A DNA stretch of 64,000 bases from Pempheris klunzingeri (Eukaryota > Chordata > Actinopteri > Acropomatiformes > Pempheridae). Position numbers and translations under genes: made by a program. The notes below the pieces were generated by a model that worked only from the letters and a program-made list of their open reading frames with translations, was not told the origin of the DNA and made no database searches. Of the stretch, positions 9,892 through 24,800 are shown piece after piece (position 1 is the stretch's first letter; the number at the start of each line of letters is the position of its first letter). Location: assembly GCF_042242105.1 (NCBI RefSeq), contig NC_092020.1:1105001-1169000 (forward strand). The letters are read 5' to 3'.

Positions 9892-12800
9892 CTGTGGGAG
9901 AGAGTGTGGTGGTGAGAAAGTAGGCCAGTGAAAAATATGCGGCCCTTTGATGTAAATCAGAGCATTCCCTCTAAATATCAGCACTTTCAGACGCATCAGC
10001 AACCAGGAGGAAGACCGAGTCGTGGTGCAGTCATTCCTGAACTTCACAATTAACATTATTTAATTACAAATACGTCTAGACTCTCTGTGCACCGTAACAA
10101 CCTCACAATTACACAGCAGTTAATGATCTGACAAGTCAAACACACACTCCAAAATAATACATCAATAATATAATTATGTGGTTGACTGGGTTTAAACAGA
10201 AGTGGAAGGAGGACTGGACACAAGTTTAGGACCTTTTTGACTCTAAGGGTGAGCTTGTGATCCCTTGTCATAGGTCATCTATGGCTAATCTAATTTTAAC
10301 TACCATTCAGTAGCTTGTGAATTTAACAACTGTTAAATCTGTTATTGTTATCTATTATTAGTCAGTAAAGTGAAGTAACTGTTGTTGATACTCCAATATA
10401 GTACAAGTACCTTGAAATCGTACTGGTAAATTTTCCAACATTTTAAAGGCAAAAGAAATAATAGATAGTTGCAGCCCTTTATGGTCAACTTGGGCTAGTG
10501 AGACATTCCATAATGATGGAAAACAGGTTCATACCGAATAAAAAATGTCCTTAATTTCTTTAGATGTTAGTGTGAAACGTATTTCCTCCCCTTTTTCCTT
10601 TTGAAAATAATTTAATTGTACATTGAATATGAGGTAAAAGTAGGGAGAAATTTAGGAAAATGGGAGTGACTTTACAGAAAGTAATGAAATAAATGTAAGT
10701 ACATAAAAAAAGGTACTTTGTAACAATGACATGGGCAGATTAAAATACTGCCCCCCCTGGATCTGACAGAGTGTCGGACACAGGGAGGATAACGGTGGCA
10801 GTACCTGGGCAGCAGAGCCACCACAGTAGTGATGATGCAAATGAGGTAGAACATGGGGTCGGCCATCTGGCTCTGGAGGATCCAGTACGGGTTGGACGGT
10901 GGGTTGCAGGTGATGCACATGCCGCTGTAGGCGAGCGTCACAATGAAATAAACTGCCACACTGCCCAGCATGATCACCCAGTGAACCACCGTCTGTGAAA
11001 CACAAGCATAAAACAGCAATTAGACACGACACTGACAGCAACCCCATTAGTCAAAAAACATGTTTCTGTTTTTTCTTTAATGATTCATCTAAAACACTGC
11101 ATCATTATAAGCAATGTTAAACAAAAATGTTACATTACCAGTTTCTAGATGTTACAGTACAGAAATAACTGTCAGATAGGACTTTTGGCTCACTGGTACT
11201 ATAACACTCACCCAGGCTTTGATCTCTATTGACAGATGCAGCAGGATGGTAAATAAAGAAACTGTGTTCAAGGGAGTTCCAAAAGTAAAAACATCAATGT
11301 CTGAGTCCTGGTAAGCCTGCGGGAGAAAACACATGTTGTCAGACATTAGTGAACCAGTAAAATACAGTAACTGGTAACTCAGAGGATGCAACTTAACACA
11401 CGTGTGATGAGAATTTAAATGTTTCTTTTACCAAGTATGGAACGAAGAAGCACACCAGACTCTGGTAGAAGGCGTCCAGGATGGAAACCCAGAAAGTTAA
11501 GAGCTTGTACTCCTAAACAAACACACACAAGTTCAAATATTTCAGAATACAATAACTAATCACGGTATTCTTGTCATTTGACTCAAGAACCAACTACATA
11601 GATGCGCAGCTGCTGGTCAGATGTGTGTTTTCTCTCTCAGAATGAAGTTGCAGTATTTTTCAGGAGTGTCACTGACCCCGGCACCCTGTCCGCTCTTGTA
11701 CAGTTCGGGAACACCCAGCAGCATCTCTGCAGAAACGTCTCTGTCCATTATCCCAGAGATGATGGGCGGCGCAGAGGTGAAGAAGAGGTTGAAGAAAATC
11801 ATCAGCCAGTAGTCGATCATGGCAGTGCCAGAGAAGCCGCAGAAGAACTGATACCAGAACAGCAGGTTGACGTAGGCCTGGGGAACACATTGAACTGTAG
11901 ATGATCATATGAGATCACATGTTAATTCAGACAGTGAGCGCTCTAATGTAGACTCACCACGTTCTTATAGAAGAAGTAAATGATCATGTTGGCCAGTCGA
12001 GAGTAGCACCAGTGTCCATGAACTAGCAAAAGCTTTTTCAGGTGTTTGAAGCGAGATATAGCGAAATCACTTGCCATGACCGCCTGCAGATGACAACATG
12101 GTTTGAATAATAAGAGTAGTGGGAAAGAAACAGTGTGATTGTCAAAGCTACAGACCTGCATGCCTTCCTGACCAGATATCCCAATGCCGATATCAGCTGC
12201 CTGGATCATGTTGACATCATTAGCTCCATCACCTGAAGCCACAGAGTGAATGTCAGTTTAGTTACAGGTGAAAATGTCTCTAAACCCACTGACCTTGTGG
12301 GTCTTGAGAAAACCATGTATTAATAATAAATGCATTTATTTGTGAATTTAACATGAGTTTTATGTAAAACATTTGTATTTGTGGTAATTTGCAGATTCTG
12401 CATTTAATCAACATAAATTTCTCAAGTACTGGATGAACTCTAATGTCATTATGATATAACACCACATGCACGCAAATCTCAGCAAGAGTAGGTGACGATC
12501 TTCACACTCTTGTTAAATGTTCAAGAATAAATTTCTCAAGAGGGTCAATGACTCAGAACAGGAGAAGATCAAGAATCCTATAAAACCTGAATGAACCTAC
12601 ACAAAACCATTTCATGCAATGCTTTCAGCCTCTCACACGTCCGCTTCACAGCAGACATTCTGACTTGTCATTACAGGATAAAAGTACAGGTGTTAATAAT
12701 AACATTAACACTGGCTCTGATCTGTTCCACTATTCCACCAGTAAGTCACGACAGTGTGACAGTGAACACAATGCCAAGACCCTGAAACTGAGGCAGCTAA

Positions 12801-15800
12801 ATGGAATTCAGCCATCTGCCATTTGATTATTTATAGCCTCCCTTTTCTTACTGTTACATGTCAAAATGTCTCCTGTGGAAAAAAAAAAATACCAATTGCA
12901 TTTGATAATAATATTATCTTCAGACACTCTATGTGCAATGATAATTAATTTATTGGGTTTATGTTGAAAAATAGCCTAAAGTTTACTGACAATATGCAGT
13001 AAAATGTTAAGTGGAAACACTTGAAAAGAAAAAGGTCCTCTGAGGAGCCCTCGCTAATTCAAAGTGATATCTGAGAGACACTTTGTGTGGTAATTAAGCT
13101 CAAACAAAGACTTGCAAAAACACCAGATTTCTTTGTCACGTAGACACTGCTGTACTTTGTTTTTCATAGCAGTCAGATTAAAAGTCCCAGATTGATGCAT
13201 TCAACAAAAGTTTCTCACCAACAGCGAGGGTCATGACCTTGAGTTTCTCCCTGACCACCTTCACCACTTTGCTCTTCTGTAAGGGTGTGACTCTGCAGCA
13301 GAGCACAGAGCGGCAGCGCTTCGCCAGATCTACGAAGCGGTCCTGCAGGTCTGACGACAGAGCCATGGTCAGGGTGCACCCGTCGATCACCAGAGAGATG
13401 TTTGGGGTTATATCCACATTACGAGGGTCTTCGCTGTACCTCCTCACCTCCTCCAGTGTGCAGTCCAAGATCGACGTGCAGGTGAGCTGGAAAACAACAT
13501 CTGCTCATTTAGCTGATCACATTGTTGTTACTGTTTTTATGAAGCAGTCTCAACTAGAGCTGACACAATTATTAGTAGAAAATCAATTGATCAATCTTCA
13601 GAATCAGTTTATTGAGGTTTTCAATCAGATAATTGCAAATTCCAGCTTCTCAACTGGAAATGTTTTCTGCTTTTCTCAGATCTATGTGTTCGTAAACTAA
13701 ATAACTGGGTTTTGAATGGACATAATAACGTAATAGAGAACATGCAATGTTTATAAAAGATTATTCAAATAATCAGAAATTATTTCCACGATGAAACAGG
13801 AGTAAAGCCCTATGACAAAGTTTGATTGTGGCATCTCCTATAATCCAAAAACCAGAACCAGTTTAGTATCCAGCCAAATGTGAAATATGGTCACAATCTC
13901 CCCTTCTGTTCCTGAGTTATGGTGTTGAATAACGGAACATTATGACCTTTGACCTTTTGGATATAACATCTCTTCATTATTTAACTTCATAATTTTTTCC
14001 TATTAGACATTTGTGTGAAATCTTGCCATAGGTAGAGTTTGAATCATTGAATTATGTCCAACAATGTGTTCTGTGAGGTCACATTGACCTTTGACCTTTG
14101 ACCACCAAAATCCAGTCACTTCATCGTTTAGTCCAAGTGGACTTAGTTTTAAAGTCATGGCTCTGAATGAAGGCCAGATAAGTGTTATTGTGATGTTACA
14201 ATGATAAATCATAAAAGCATAAAAGGCATAAAAGCAAAACAAAAAAAGTCAAGGTGCACGATGTAACGAGGCACAACACTGCAGCCAAGACCGTTCCTCT
14301 GTGCGGCAGAATATAGATTATGACATGAGCTGGTAAAACAAATATGACATTACTTTGCGGCTGAGTCATGATCCTGATGTCTGATTATAAGCAATAACAA
14401 GGCTCTGGTCCCCCCAGACTCATCATTGTTGTCTGTAAATAACTCCAGCCTCTTAGCCAAAAGGAAAACCGACATGATTCAAAAATGGGTCACATGCTAA
14501 TGTTTTCATATCATCTATCTAACGCTGGCTAAATTTCATTAGGTGTGGCACGGTGATGATTGTGGGAATGCATCCCTCAGGTGGTCATCAAGTATTAAAA
14601 ATAGTTCATTACCAATATGCCCCCACTCCTGGATCATGAGTGGAGGGGTATTTCCTCTGAGGCTTGAATATCAGGCTGTTAATTAGATATGAAAGCAGAA
14701 GATATTGTATTGGGGGTATCTCACTGCATTCATCATCAGTGACTAGTCCCATCTGAAGGAGCGCAGCGGTCTCTTTGTTCCAGAAAGCTCCCCATGTGTC
14801 CCTTAGAGCCGACAGGTAATTTTGGTCCATTTAAGGCCGGGATGATTAAACGTGGTCAGGCTGTTATGAAGGACTCAGTCCTGAGCTACCAGGTCTTTAA
14901 TGACCTCAGAGAAGCAGGGCCCACACCTGACACCTTCTCTGTCTCAGATGAAAGTGTGAGTTTGACCTTTAGTTAAAATGTAAAAGTGGTCAAAAAAGTT
15001 TGGCCATTTAAATTGGAGGGAGAGGGTTTACCTCACAGGTAAAACCTCTTGGACTTAACCACTCGGAAAACGCATGACTTGTCCTCAAACAAGCCCTGCC
15101 CTCTGAAACAGGCTGTATGGGAAACATAAATTACATCTGGCCTTAATCTGCTTTAAAAAGCCATGTAAAAAAAAAAAACAGTTTGTGGTGCTTATTAGCT
15201 TCTAATCCCCCTGGTTTGTACTGTTTGTGATTTTTTTTGGCGTATATTTGTGAGCTTTAAATCATTTAGCATTTTGCACTATTTTGAACAACAACAACAG
15301 ATAATTGGATGTGTAATACTATTTGTTTGAGTAGCCTACTGAAACATTTCAGTATTAATGACAGGCTTTTGTTGTCTGTGATGCTGCTCAAGTACACATG
15401 GGCCTCAGAGATGCTTGACTCAGTTGAGCACCATAGACTGTCCCACTTTCAGGCCTCACTTATCCAGTCGTGTGCCCTGAAAGCATCTTTCGTTTAAAAT
15501 CGTTTCCATATAATTATAAATTCAAAAAGCAGAGAAAATGTAAACTATAATTGTCTCTGTCAGAGAAACTTTGCAAGCAGTCTCTTATGCTACTTCACCA
15601 CTTTACCACTGATAATAAGTTCAGTGGTAAAATAAGCTAAGACGACAACAAGAGATAGACCAAAGTAAGTCATGTGAGCACAGTGTGATGCTGTCCATGG
15701 TGCTGAAGATACTTATTGTCACTTGTCCTGTTAGAGGCTGTGACAACTGTCCCTGTCCCAAGCTACATAAAATATCCAGTGTGAATTGTTGATGGGATGA

Positions 15801-18800
15801 TTTCTCGTTATGTTAGGCTGTAACTGAAAGGCAGAGTTGATTTTCACCTATAAATCTCAGCTAATTGTGATGTTTTTGCACAAATACTGTCTGTAGTTGG
15901 ATTTTGTTACCTTACGAAGCCATTTTAGTTAGTTCCCCTGATTTCCGGTCTTTATGCTAAGCTAAAGCTAACTGGCTGCTTGCCATAGAGACATGAAAGT
16001 GGTATCAAACTAGAAAAGAGAATAAGCTAATAATATTTCCAATATGTCAATTTCAGTGCATCAACATTTTTTATTTCATGTTTGATGTACAGAAATGAAT
16101 TCTAATTGTGGTCTAAGATATAAACCACCATTTATCATCTCATCATAAGCAGTTAAGAAAAGCAGCTCAACGGGTCAAACAGCCACCCTCCACTGAGGCA
16201 CACAGCAGCCACCTCACCTTGTTTTTGCAGCTCATGTTAATCACTAGGTCTTCCTCTTCCAGTAGCCTGCAGGCATAGCCAATGTTGACAGCTGTCTCCG
16301 GCTTGTCACCAGTCAGTACCCACACCTGGATCCCTGCCTCCCGCAGTGCCACAATGGTGTCTGGGACACTCTCCTGCAGACGGTCCTCAATGCCCGTCGC
16401 CCCTGCAGGAGGATCCAAAGTCAGGCGTGCCTCACACAGAGCTTATCACACAGATATACAGTATGTTTTTCAAGTGTTTGTCATGGCTGATGTGTGTTGG
16501 GCTGACGTAGGATACCTAGCAGGGAGAGATTTTTCTCTAGCTGCACAGCAGTGTCCATAACAAGCTCCTCTCTGTTGTCTATAGCAGCCAGAGCTCTCTG
16601 TCTGTTCACTGACCAGCCTTCATATGCCTTGTCACTCACAACCTGCAGCACACACAGAACATGGATCAAACGGAGCTCATGCAGTGTGAGAAAGTGACGC
16701 TGGTTGATACTAATGTATGTGATTATGCACCTTCTTTGTAAAGCAAAGTGTGCGCAGCCCGTCTTTCGCATAGCAGTCAAGGTGATGCTGAGTATCTACT
16801 GCTATCTTCTTCTGACTCCCACAGAGATGTTCTGAAAATAATACAACACAATCATGTTTATATTATCCGAAATGGCCCGGAGCATGTCAGTATTGACTAA
16901 TACATATAAGTAATTAAAGAAATGTGTATAAATGTACTTTCACCGGCACATACCTGCGTACGGAGCACCAAGCAGCTCCATGATGGCGTAGTCGGCACCT
17001 TTAGTGTACAGCACATACTCTTTGGTGATTGGGTGTCGCACCAAAACAGACATTCTCTTCCTGGTGGAGTCAAAGGTCAAGGTGTCCAGCACCTCAAACA
17101 CCAGATCTTCCCCAGATGGGAGTCTCACCGTCACACTGTGAGGGGTGCGGGCCAGCAGAATGAAGCCATATGCCTTGGCTGCATAAACCAGAGCTGCCTC
17201 ATCTGGACTCTCTGCCGCATAGCTCAGATTATCTGAGGTCGTGGCAGGCTTGTCACATGATGGAGCGTGGAGTGAACATGTCTGCAGCCCGTTCGTATCT
17301 ACAGACCCCTCCGTTTTTGCAGGAGGGTTAAAATGGTCCTCCTCTATAATTGAGTCCTCCGAGATGGTGCGATTTCTTTTGGACTTGCGCTGCCAGGAGG
17401 TGAAAATATAGCGAAGAGAGCAAGACTTTTTCACCAGGTTGGACACAGTATCCAGTGGGTTATTAGTCTCATAGGAGCGTGAAAACCCACTCACCTGCAA
17501 AAATGAAGCAAAGAAAATAGAAATGTTCTCATACAGTGTTTTTATATCAACATTTTGTCTGAACACATATACTTAAAATACAAAAACTCTTGAAACCTCA
17601 TCATCCATTTCCACACTGTTTCTTTGTGTGCTTTTCCATTTAATTACAAACTCAAGGGAAAACCCACGTTTCTCCCATCTGCCAGACCTCAGAACAGCAC
17701 AGTCAAGAGCAGCGAGTACTAAAATTAATAAAGGCAACCCTGATTGCCCCTGCAAATCTCCCTTTACTATGTGGCTACTTTAGTGAAGACTCAGAATCTT
17801 TGCAACTGGGGTTTTAGAGATGAAAGAAAATTAGTACTGATAAAAGAACAATTTAAGGAAACTTTCAATTCAATAGAATAAGTTAATAAGAAGAATTAAA
17901 CGTTATTATTGCATGTGTTATCGATTAAATTATGGAGATTTCACTGCAGTACTGCAGACAAATAGAAAGCCAGGTTCACAGAATCCATTAAGATCATAAA
18001 ATAATGAATACGGTGATAAATGGATTCTCTAAAATGTTTTCTAGGTGAGAGGTTTTGCTGTTGTTTGTTCAGTTTGCATAGTGTGAGGCTCAAGAGAACA
18101 AATCCTTCATCCATCTTTCCTCTCCTGACTGTGTCCTCCATCTCTACTTCCCATCCACAGACGCAGCAAACGGAGCACTCACCCTCTGTCTCTGAGCTGT
18201 TGCCATGGAAACCACCACCGTGTTGCAAATGGCGAGAGCCAGAAAAAAGTCCAGGTAAGGATCTATCTTCCGGCTGCTGCTCTCTGCCCTGCTAATCTGC
18301 TGAAGCAGCTTCCCGTCTGGATTCACCTCAGTTTCCTGATGGAGTAAAAGTTTTTTAATTAAAAGCTCATGTTGATAAACTGCTTCTTGCTTGTGTTTAG
18401 CTTTCCCTGATTTGATAGGACAGGACTGTAAAAATGTTTTCTGCTTTTAACATTTTCACCCAGTGTGTACATGCCCAGGAAAATATTACAGGAATGACAG
18501 AAGGAAGTCAGGACATTTTCAGTCACATAGATATTCTGCTCTGTTAGAGACGCAGCAGGCGGAAACCAAGGATGGTCTCTGTGCTGCCTTCCCGGAATAA
18601 ACACAAGACTTTTTCTGTCTCAGCCTGAATCTCCAGGCCTCTGCTCTTTGCCCTGCGGACAAATTTAGACACAGAGCTACTGTACTGTTTATCAAGAAGA
18701 CGATGACTAATCTATAGTGCACGTTTACAGTTTATTTGACATCAGTGGTCTGTGCCAAGTGGTGCCCAGCATGACCATATGTCCCGTCACAGACACGGGG

Positions 18801-21800
18801 GAAACTTTGAGCCAAAATGGATGTGCTCATCAGTGACACCTAGTAGCTCGGCCATCTGCAGCAGGCACTGGGACCGAGAGGCCTTCTGACACAAGGTTGG
18901 GTGAGATTTGGGTAAACATAACACACAGTTTGAGGTCTTTTGGGAGTGTATTTATACATGGAACATATTTGATAAAGAACATCCTTTTTTTCTAATCTGC
19001 ACATATGTTAAAAGTTCAAATTTCTAATTCTCTGAAACATGTGACTCTATGCATATGTGTATAAGTGTTAATCATACAAGTAGACAGTACGAAAAATGAG
19101 TTGAACCAATATTTCAGCTAGAAGCTGCTCCAACAAGATAAGTGTCCACTGATACAAGATAAACAAGATCCATCTATCTACTGACCTGAAATCCACCAAA
19201 TGATTACCGTTATTTTTATCCTAATAATCTTGTCAGCCCAGTGATAGACTTGTGACCCCTCGCTCAATCCATGCTGGGATAGGCTCTAGCCCCCCATGAC
19301 CATGATAGAGATAACCAGTTTAATATATTGATGAATAGATAAAATTCACATTTCCATATTGATGAATGCATTCTTAATAATGTTTTTTGTGGTGAACACT
19401 GACAAGACATCATCATAAACTCATTAAGGAAACTCTATTTCATTTCATTTTACATTAGTACAGAGTGATAAGACATGATGTCTCAGGAGCCATCCCATTG
19501 TAGTAGGCCAGTTCACACTACAAAAATGGTTATATAAAAGTCATGTATTTGTGCCACTCAGTCAACATTATGACAGCAGGGACACAAGTTAATCAAGAGG
19601 AATGAATCTTATCTGTGGGACCCCTCAGGTGGCCTTGACTGAACCTGCTGCATGAGCAATAAGTACAATACTGATGACCATTTTCTCCATGGTAGCTTCC
19701 TGTGACCCTGTTAAATGCATTACAATATCAAGACAAACCCACAACCCCCCTCTCTAAATAAAATATCTGCCTTTTCTTCCTGACTGATCATCGTACCAGC
19801 GGACTGCTGAAGGCCACATTGCTCTGGGCCTTTCCCGCGACCTTGCTCTTGCATCGGCTGTGTTCAGAGTTCGTGTCCTCAGTATCCATGGACCATCCAG
19901 TCTTTAGCGGTTGTGGCTGCAGGTTGAAGATGATGTCCTCCTCTGACTCTGGTTCTTCAAGGACAGCCAGGCGAATGGCTGCAAAACCCAAAAGAGCATG
20001 TTGATACGAGCAGTGTTGTTTACCATACGTATGCTGTACATATAGTACACACACATTATAAGTCAGGTCAAGTCATGTTTGAATGTGGAGTCCTTAATCA
20101 CATCTGCAATGTCAGTGCCAGCTGGAAGAAAAGACTCAAAGAACTCCAGGGTGAATAAGATAGTATAGCAAATCATATTGAAGCTCATATTGAAATATGG
20201 AAACAAAACAATTGATTAGCATGACAATAGTAACATATTCACAGATAATGTTAGCCTGTTACAGTCACATGCTGCCAGCCTGCATTCTAACTGATTCTAA
20301 TGTTTGTATGCCAATGTCTTACAATAGTATGCTCATACTGCTGTACACCAGTGTTATCTATGTGTCTAAGTGTAATTCGGTTCATTGTGAGACACAATGA
20401 AAGGTTGTGCCACACCTCAGTTTGGTGGTATAATGTGTGAGTGTGAAGGTTTACCGTTCTCCTTGTGTGGGTACTCAGTGCCCATGATGGAGCATCTACG
20501 AAACACCATCTTGTTCTCAGTGAGGGTGCCTGTCTTGTCTGAGAATATGTATTCAATCTGCCCCAGGTCCTCTGTGATGTTCAGGGCCTTACACTGCACA
20601 CGGCTGTCTGTCTCATCATCGAAGAGATCAGCGTCATTAGTGATGAAGAAGATCTGACCAATCTTCACCAACTCAATGGACACGTAGAGGGAGATGGGAA
20701 TCAGGACCTGCAGATGAGAGGAGAGAAGAAGAAAGGAAAGGAGACAAAAGAAAGAAAGGAAAGAGAGGTGAGGAGAGGAGACGACAGAAAAAGATGTGAT
20801 TGCATGTGAAGTGATAAGAGGAGTAATGGAAAGTGGACAAAAGATGTTGGAAAGATATTGAAGGAAAAAAGAGATGAGATTGTGATGATTTAAGAAAATA
20901 GGAAAACACACAAAATGCTATTTTTAATACACACAGTCAAAGTCCTCCACCTGCAGCAGGATGATCATGGTGAAGAACATGTAGAAGCCAGACAGACTGG
21001 GAATGTCCAGGTGACCGTTACTGTCAGGGACCAGGTAAGGGGGCACGCCAGGCAGCGCTTGCAGCCATAAGAAGTGACCTGCATGTGTGAGGACAGGGGG
21101 ATTAATCACACCGACAAGGAGGAAAGCTATTTTTGGCACCACACCTTCCCCTGTCTCCTTCTCCTCCTCCTTGTATGTGTTTGGGCCCGTGGCCAAAGTG
21201 AGTGAGTTTTTTTTTATTGGAAATTAAACGTCCCCTCATAAATGTAAAAACATTAATCATGAACAGGTCTGTGTAGCGACTTTATGGTTAAGTCATGTAA
21301 TTCATCACTGACCTAGTGCTCCGATGAGACACATGGTGAGGAGCAGAATGACGCAGAAGATGACGTCTATGTTCAGCTTCCGCTCTAGTTTGCTTCTCTT
21401 GTATCTCGGCCCGTTGTTGTTGAGCATGGACTTGGTTTCATGGCCTTAAAGGTGGGATCAGAAGGTGTTGATTGAGGAACCAACAGGCACTCTATATGGT
21501 CAATGATCACCAGGGGAAACAGATCATTACATCTTACACCATGCTCATTCTGGGTTAGCTGAGGGACAAATGTCCATGGCAGTACTTCTGTAAAGTTGGG
21601 GGTTTATTATGGCACAAAGACGAGTTTACATTTTTGATTACACACATTATATACTCACTTTCAAAACCATGTTTTAAGCCATATTTTAACCATGCTGTGC
21701 ATTTGGTCAGGCCTGAACTACATTCACAACAGGTTTGATCCATGAATCCACCAATACATTTCCTGCTTCAGGTAGAATTGGTATTTAAACAGTCCTCCTC

Positions 21801-24800
21801 ATCCTGCTGTTCACATTCTGACATCATGAGACCAAGACGACACCTAACAGTTGATCAGCAGCACCTCAACACTGGAGGCTTCAAACAGGAAGTCCTCAGA
21901 CGGAGGTGTTCACTGAGCTTAGAGGGTCACAGAGTGTCATCAGGAGGTTGGAACAGTGATACAGAGACTGGAAGAGTCACAGAAAGGAGAGGAGTGGACG
22001 TCCTTTGGCCACGTCCCAATTTATTGAGACACTGAAAATGTTTTGTTGTGGTATACCTACCACTGTTGGTAGATTTTCTTTCAATAAATTGTTTAAGATG
22101 AATAAAACTACCATTGCATGCTTCTACTTAAATGCCCTACTTTCATGATATAATGTCACTGTAGCATTCACTTTTTACATTTTCCATATATTTCACCTGA
22201 AAGTCGAATATCCCTAACTTTTTGTGAGGAGTGTATTTACTGTTTACTGTTATAATAAATTAAAATCTTGGTTCAAATGGTTGGTAGAGATGCAAACATT
22301 TCTTTAATAGGTGGGGTTGTGTTGTGGAAATATGGACTCATGACCTCAGTAAGTCCTGACTACGGCCCTGGAAAAAGCAGCAAAATAGCTGAGGAAGTGT
22401 TGAATATACCTGCATACACCACAAAGCCAACAGTGTGGTCCGTGTTTCTCACTGTGCAGCCTCGCAGCAGCAGACTCTCAATTCCAGCGCCCACCTTCTC
22501 CTTATCAGGTTTCTCTCTGCAGCAGGAGAAAGTAAGAAACCTCCTTTGTACTGTCAGATCTTGTTAGATATTCAATACTGCTTATATATTCCCCATTAGC
22601 AATTCTCCTGCTTTATGGCCATAGCCGGACAGCATGAGTAGACCAGCTGTATGAGCTGTGGTGCCTGAGGAAATCGATTATAGTCTATTACAGCCCCATA
22701 ATGCCTTTGGTGGCATCAGAAAGTGCAGCGAGTGGGCTGGAATCAGTTTTACTCGCCTGCTCTGAAAAGCTCAAGAAAACAGTTTGGGGAATCCGTGTGA
22801 TCTGCGTATTTGATACTCACACATAACACTTGAAATGATTCAGGTTGTTATTGGGCTTTTCACACACCACAACGCTGTTGAAGCATTCAGGTTTAAATTC
22901 AGGATCCTGGGAAGTAGATGGATAAAGTTACTACAGTACCAATGGAAACGTTTTAAGTGTAACTTAACCTGGACTTCCAGAGTGGCATAATGATTATAAC
23001 ACAGAGGAAAGCCAAGTATTGTCTAGAGAAACACGTGAAAGGCATGCAACCCAACCACCATGTGATTTGTGTCTGTCATTACTGACTTTGACATGTTGTA
23101 ATTTGGTGTTGCCGCACATGTTCAAAAAGTAGAGTGTCAGGACATGACATTGATGTGTGTTAAAATACAGGTGGGGTTCAGAAGAGTCAGAGGGATAGAA
23201 GACACAGGAGAGAAAATGAGACGTAGAAATAAAAGTATTGCTCACCGTGGTGCACAGGACAGACCTCCTCTGCTTCAGGTTGGTCTCTCCATCCAGATTT
23301 GAAGTCTCTATGTGACACACACCGCTGGGGTCTGATGTGTACAGCAGCAGGATGTCCGCAGGGACGATCTCATTACAACCCACCTTCACAAAATCTCCCA
23401 CTCGCACATCCTTCCAACGCCTCTCCATGAACTGTTTCTCTTTCCTGAAATCAACACATGTCAGATACCAACAGCCATTACTGATTATTTTATAAAGAAA
23501 CACAAGTGCCTGGGTGGCTTTAATATTGATTTTTGTCACATTTGTTAACTGTAATATTGGCCAAGTGGGCGGATTTTGTCGTTGATGCAATCAAATGAAA
23601 TACTGACTCACTGCTTCTAGTTATAAAAACAAAACACAGCAGCTGCTTATGTTATAGAATAATCAGTCAAATGAATGAAAATCAATGCTGTTTTTTTCAG
23701 AGAGCGGCCCAGATGTGATTGATGTGTTTTAGAATGAGGAAACTTTTAGAGGAAGACACATTGTGAGACACATCATGAGCTGAGGCTGTTCTCAGGGTTT
23801 GGGGTTTCCCAGAGAGAGGCATGCTTTATGGGCTGAACCTGCACATCAAGCTGGCTAACCACCAGTGACAGAGAGCTGCAGGTATGCTGCCCTGCATGTA
23901 GGACCTGATTGTGTGGTTGTCACACAACACCACACCTCACTTCAAACAAAGCCAGGGCAGTGCAGGGGAGTGGGGGGGGGTTATGTATTTTTAGTAAGTT
24001 TTGTTTAGATTATACCGAAGCAGGTTGCATAAATATGCCCCCCTGTGAGGAAATGTAGCCCACACTTTCTGTATGTTACAAATGTATGTCAGTGAATCTC
24101 CACTGTTTTAAATGAGTGTGATATTTGGGGAAATAAGCTTATTTGGTCCATGATGGAGTCGAGGTTCTGTGGCTCCGGCCCGACATATTTGGCACCTGAA
24201 GTTGTTCAGTGTCCTCCTGGATCCACATTCTTCACATATGTTTTACAATCTACATGTGTGATTTTGTCATTAAAATGTAAATATACTGGGATGTTTTTGT
24301 TTGAGTATTCTTTATACAAGACATCTATTGAATGTCTGTCCGTCCTGGGAGAGGGATCCTTCCTCCTGAGGTTTCTCTGTTTAAAGGGTTCTTTTGGGGG
24401 GAATTTTTCCTCATCAAAATGGGAGGGTCTAGGGTGTCATATACTGTACAGATTTTAAGACAAATTGTGATTTATGATCAGTTGACTTTGACTCTATTTT
24501 GCTTCTGTTTCTGTTTTGTTTCCGTGAGGCGAGCTGTTTCCAGTCTGAGCGTGTGCCAGATATGAGTGTGTCATCTAACTCTCTGTGTTTTTGTCTCTCC
24601 AATCATCCAATACTTACATCAAATCATTATTTTCCAGTTTATTTAGTTAAACACACTTCTGATCCAATCACAGATAAAGTGACACTTTAAACAAACTGTT
24701 TTGATAATAGGTGTGATATGAATCACATTCATACAACATGTATCTGAACAGAGAGGAGACATCTGTGAGGCGTGGTGACTGGTTTTAGTACCTTTACCTT

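Noticed and set aside
11602-11904. Plus-strand ORFs of 63-100 codons over atp10b exon 17
   Set aside because: Antisense shadows of the TM6 exon.
14609-14976. Short ORFs in atp10b intron 13
   Set aside because: The flanking exons 13 and 14 already join in frame and cover the conserved protein, so no exon is needed here.
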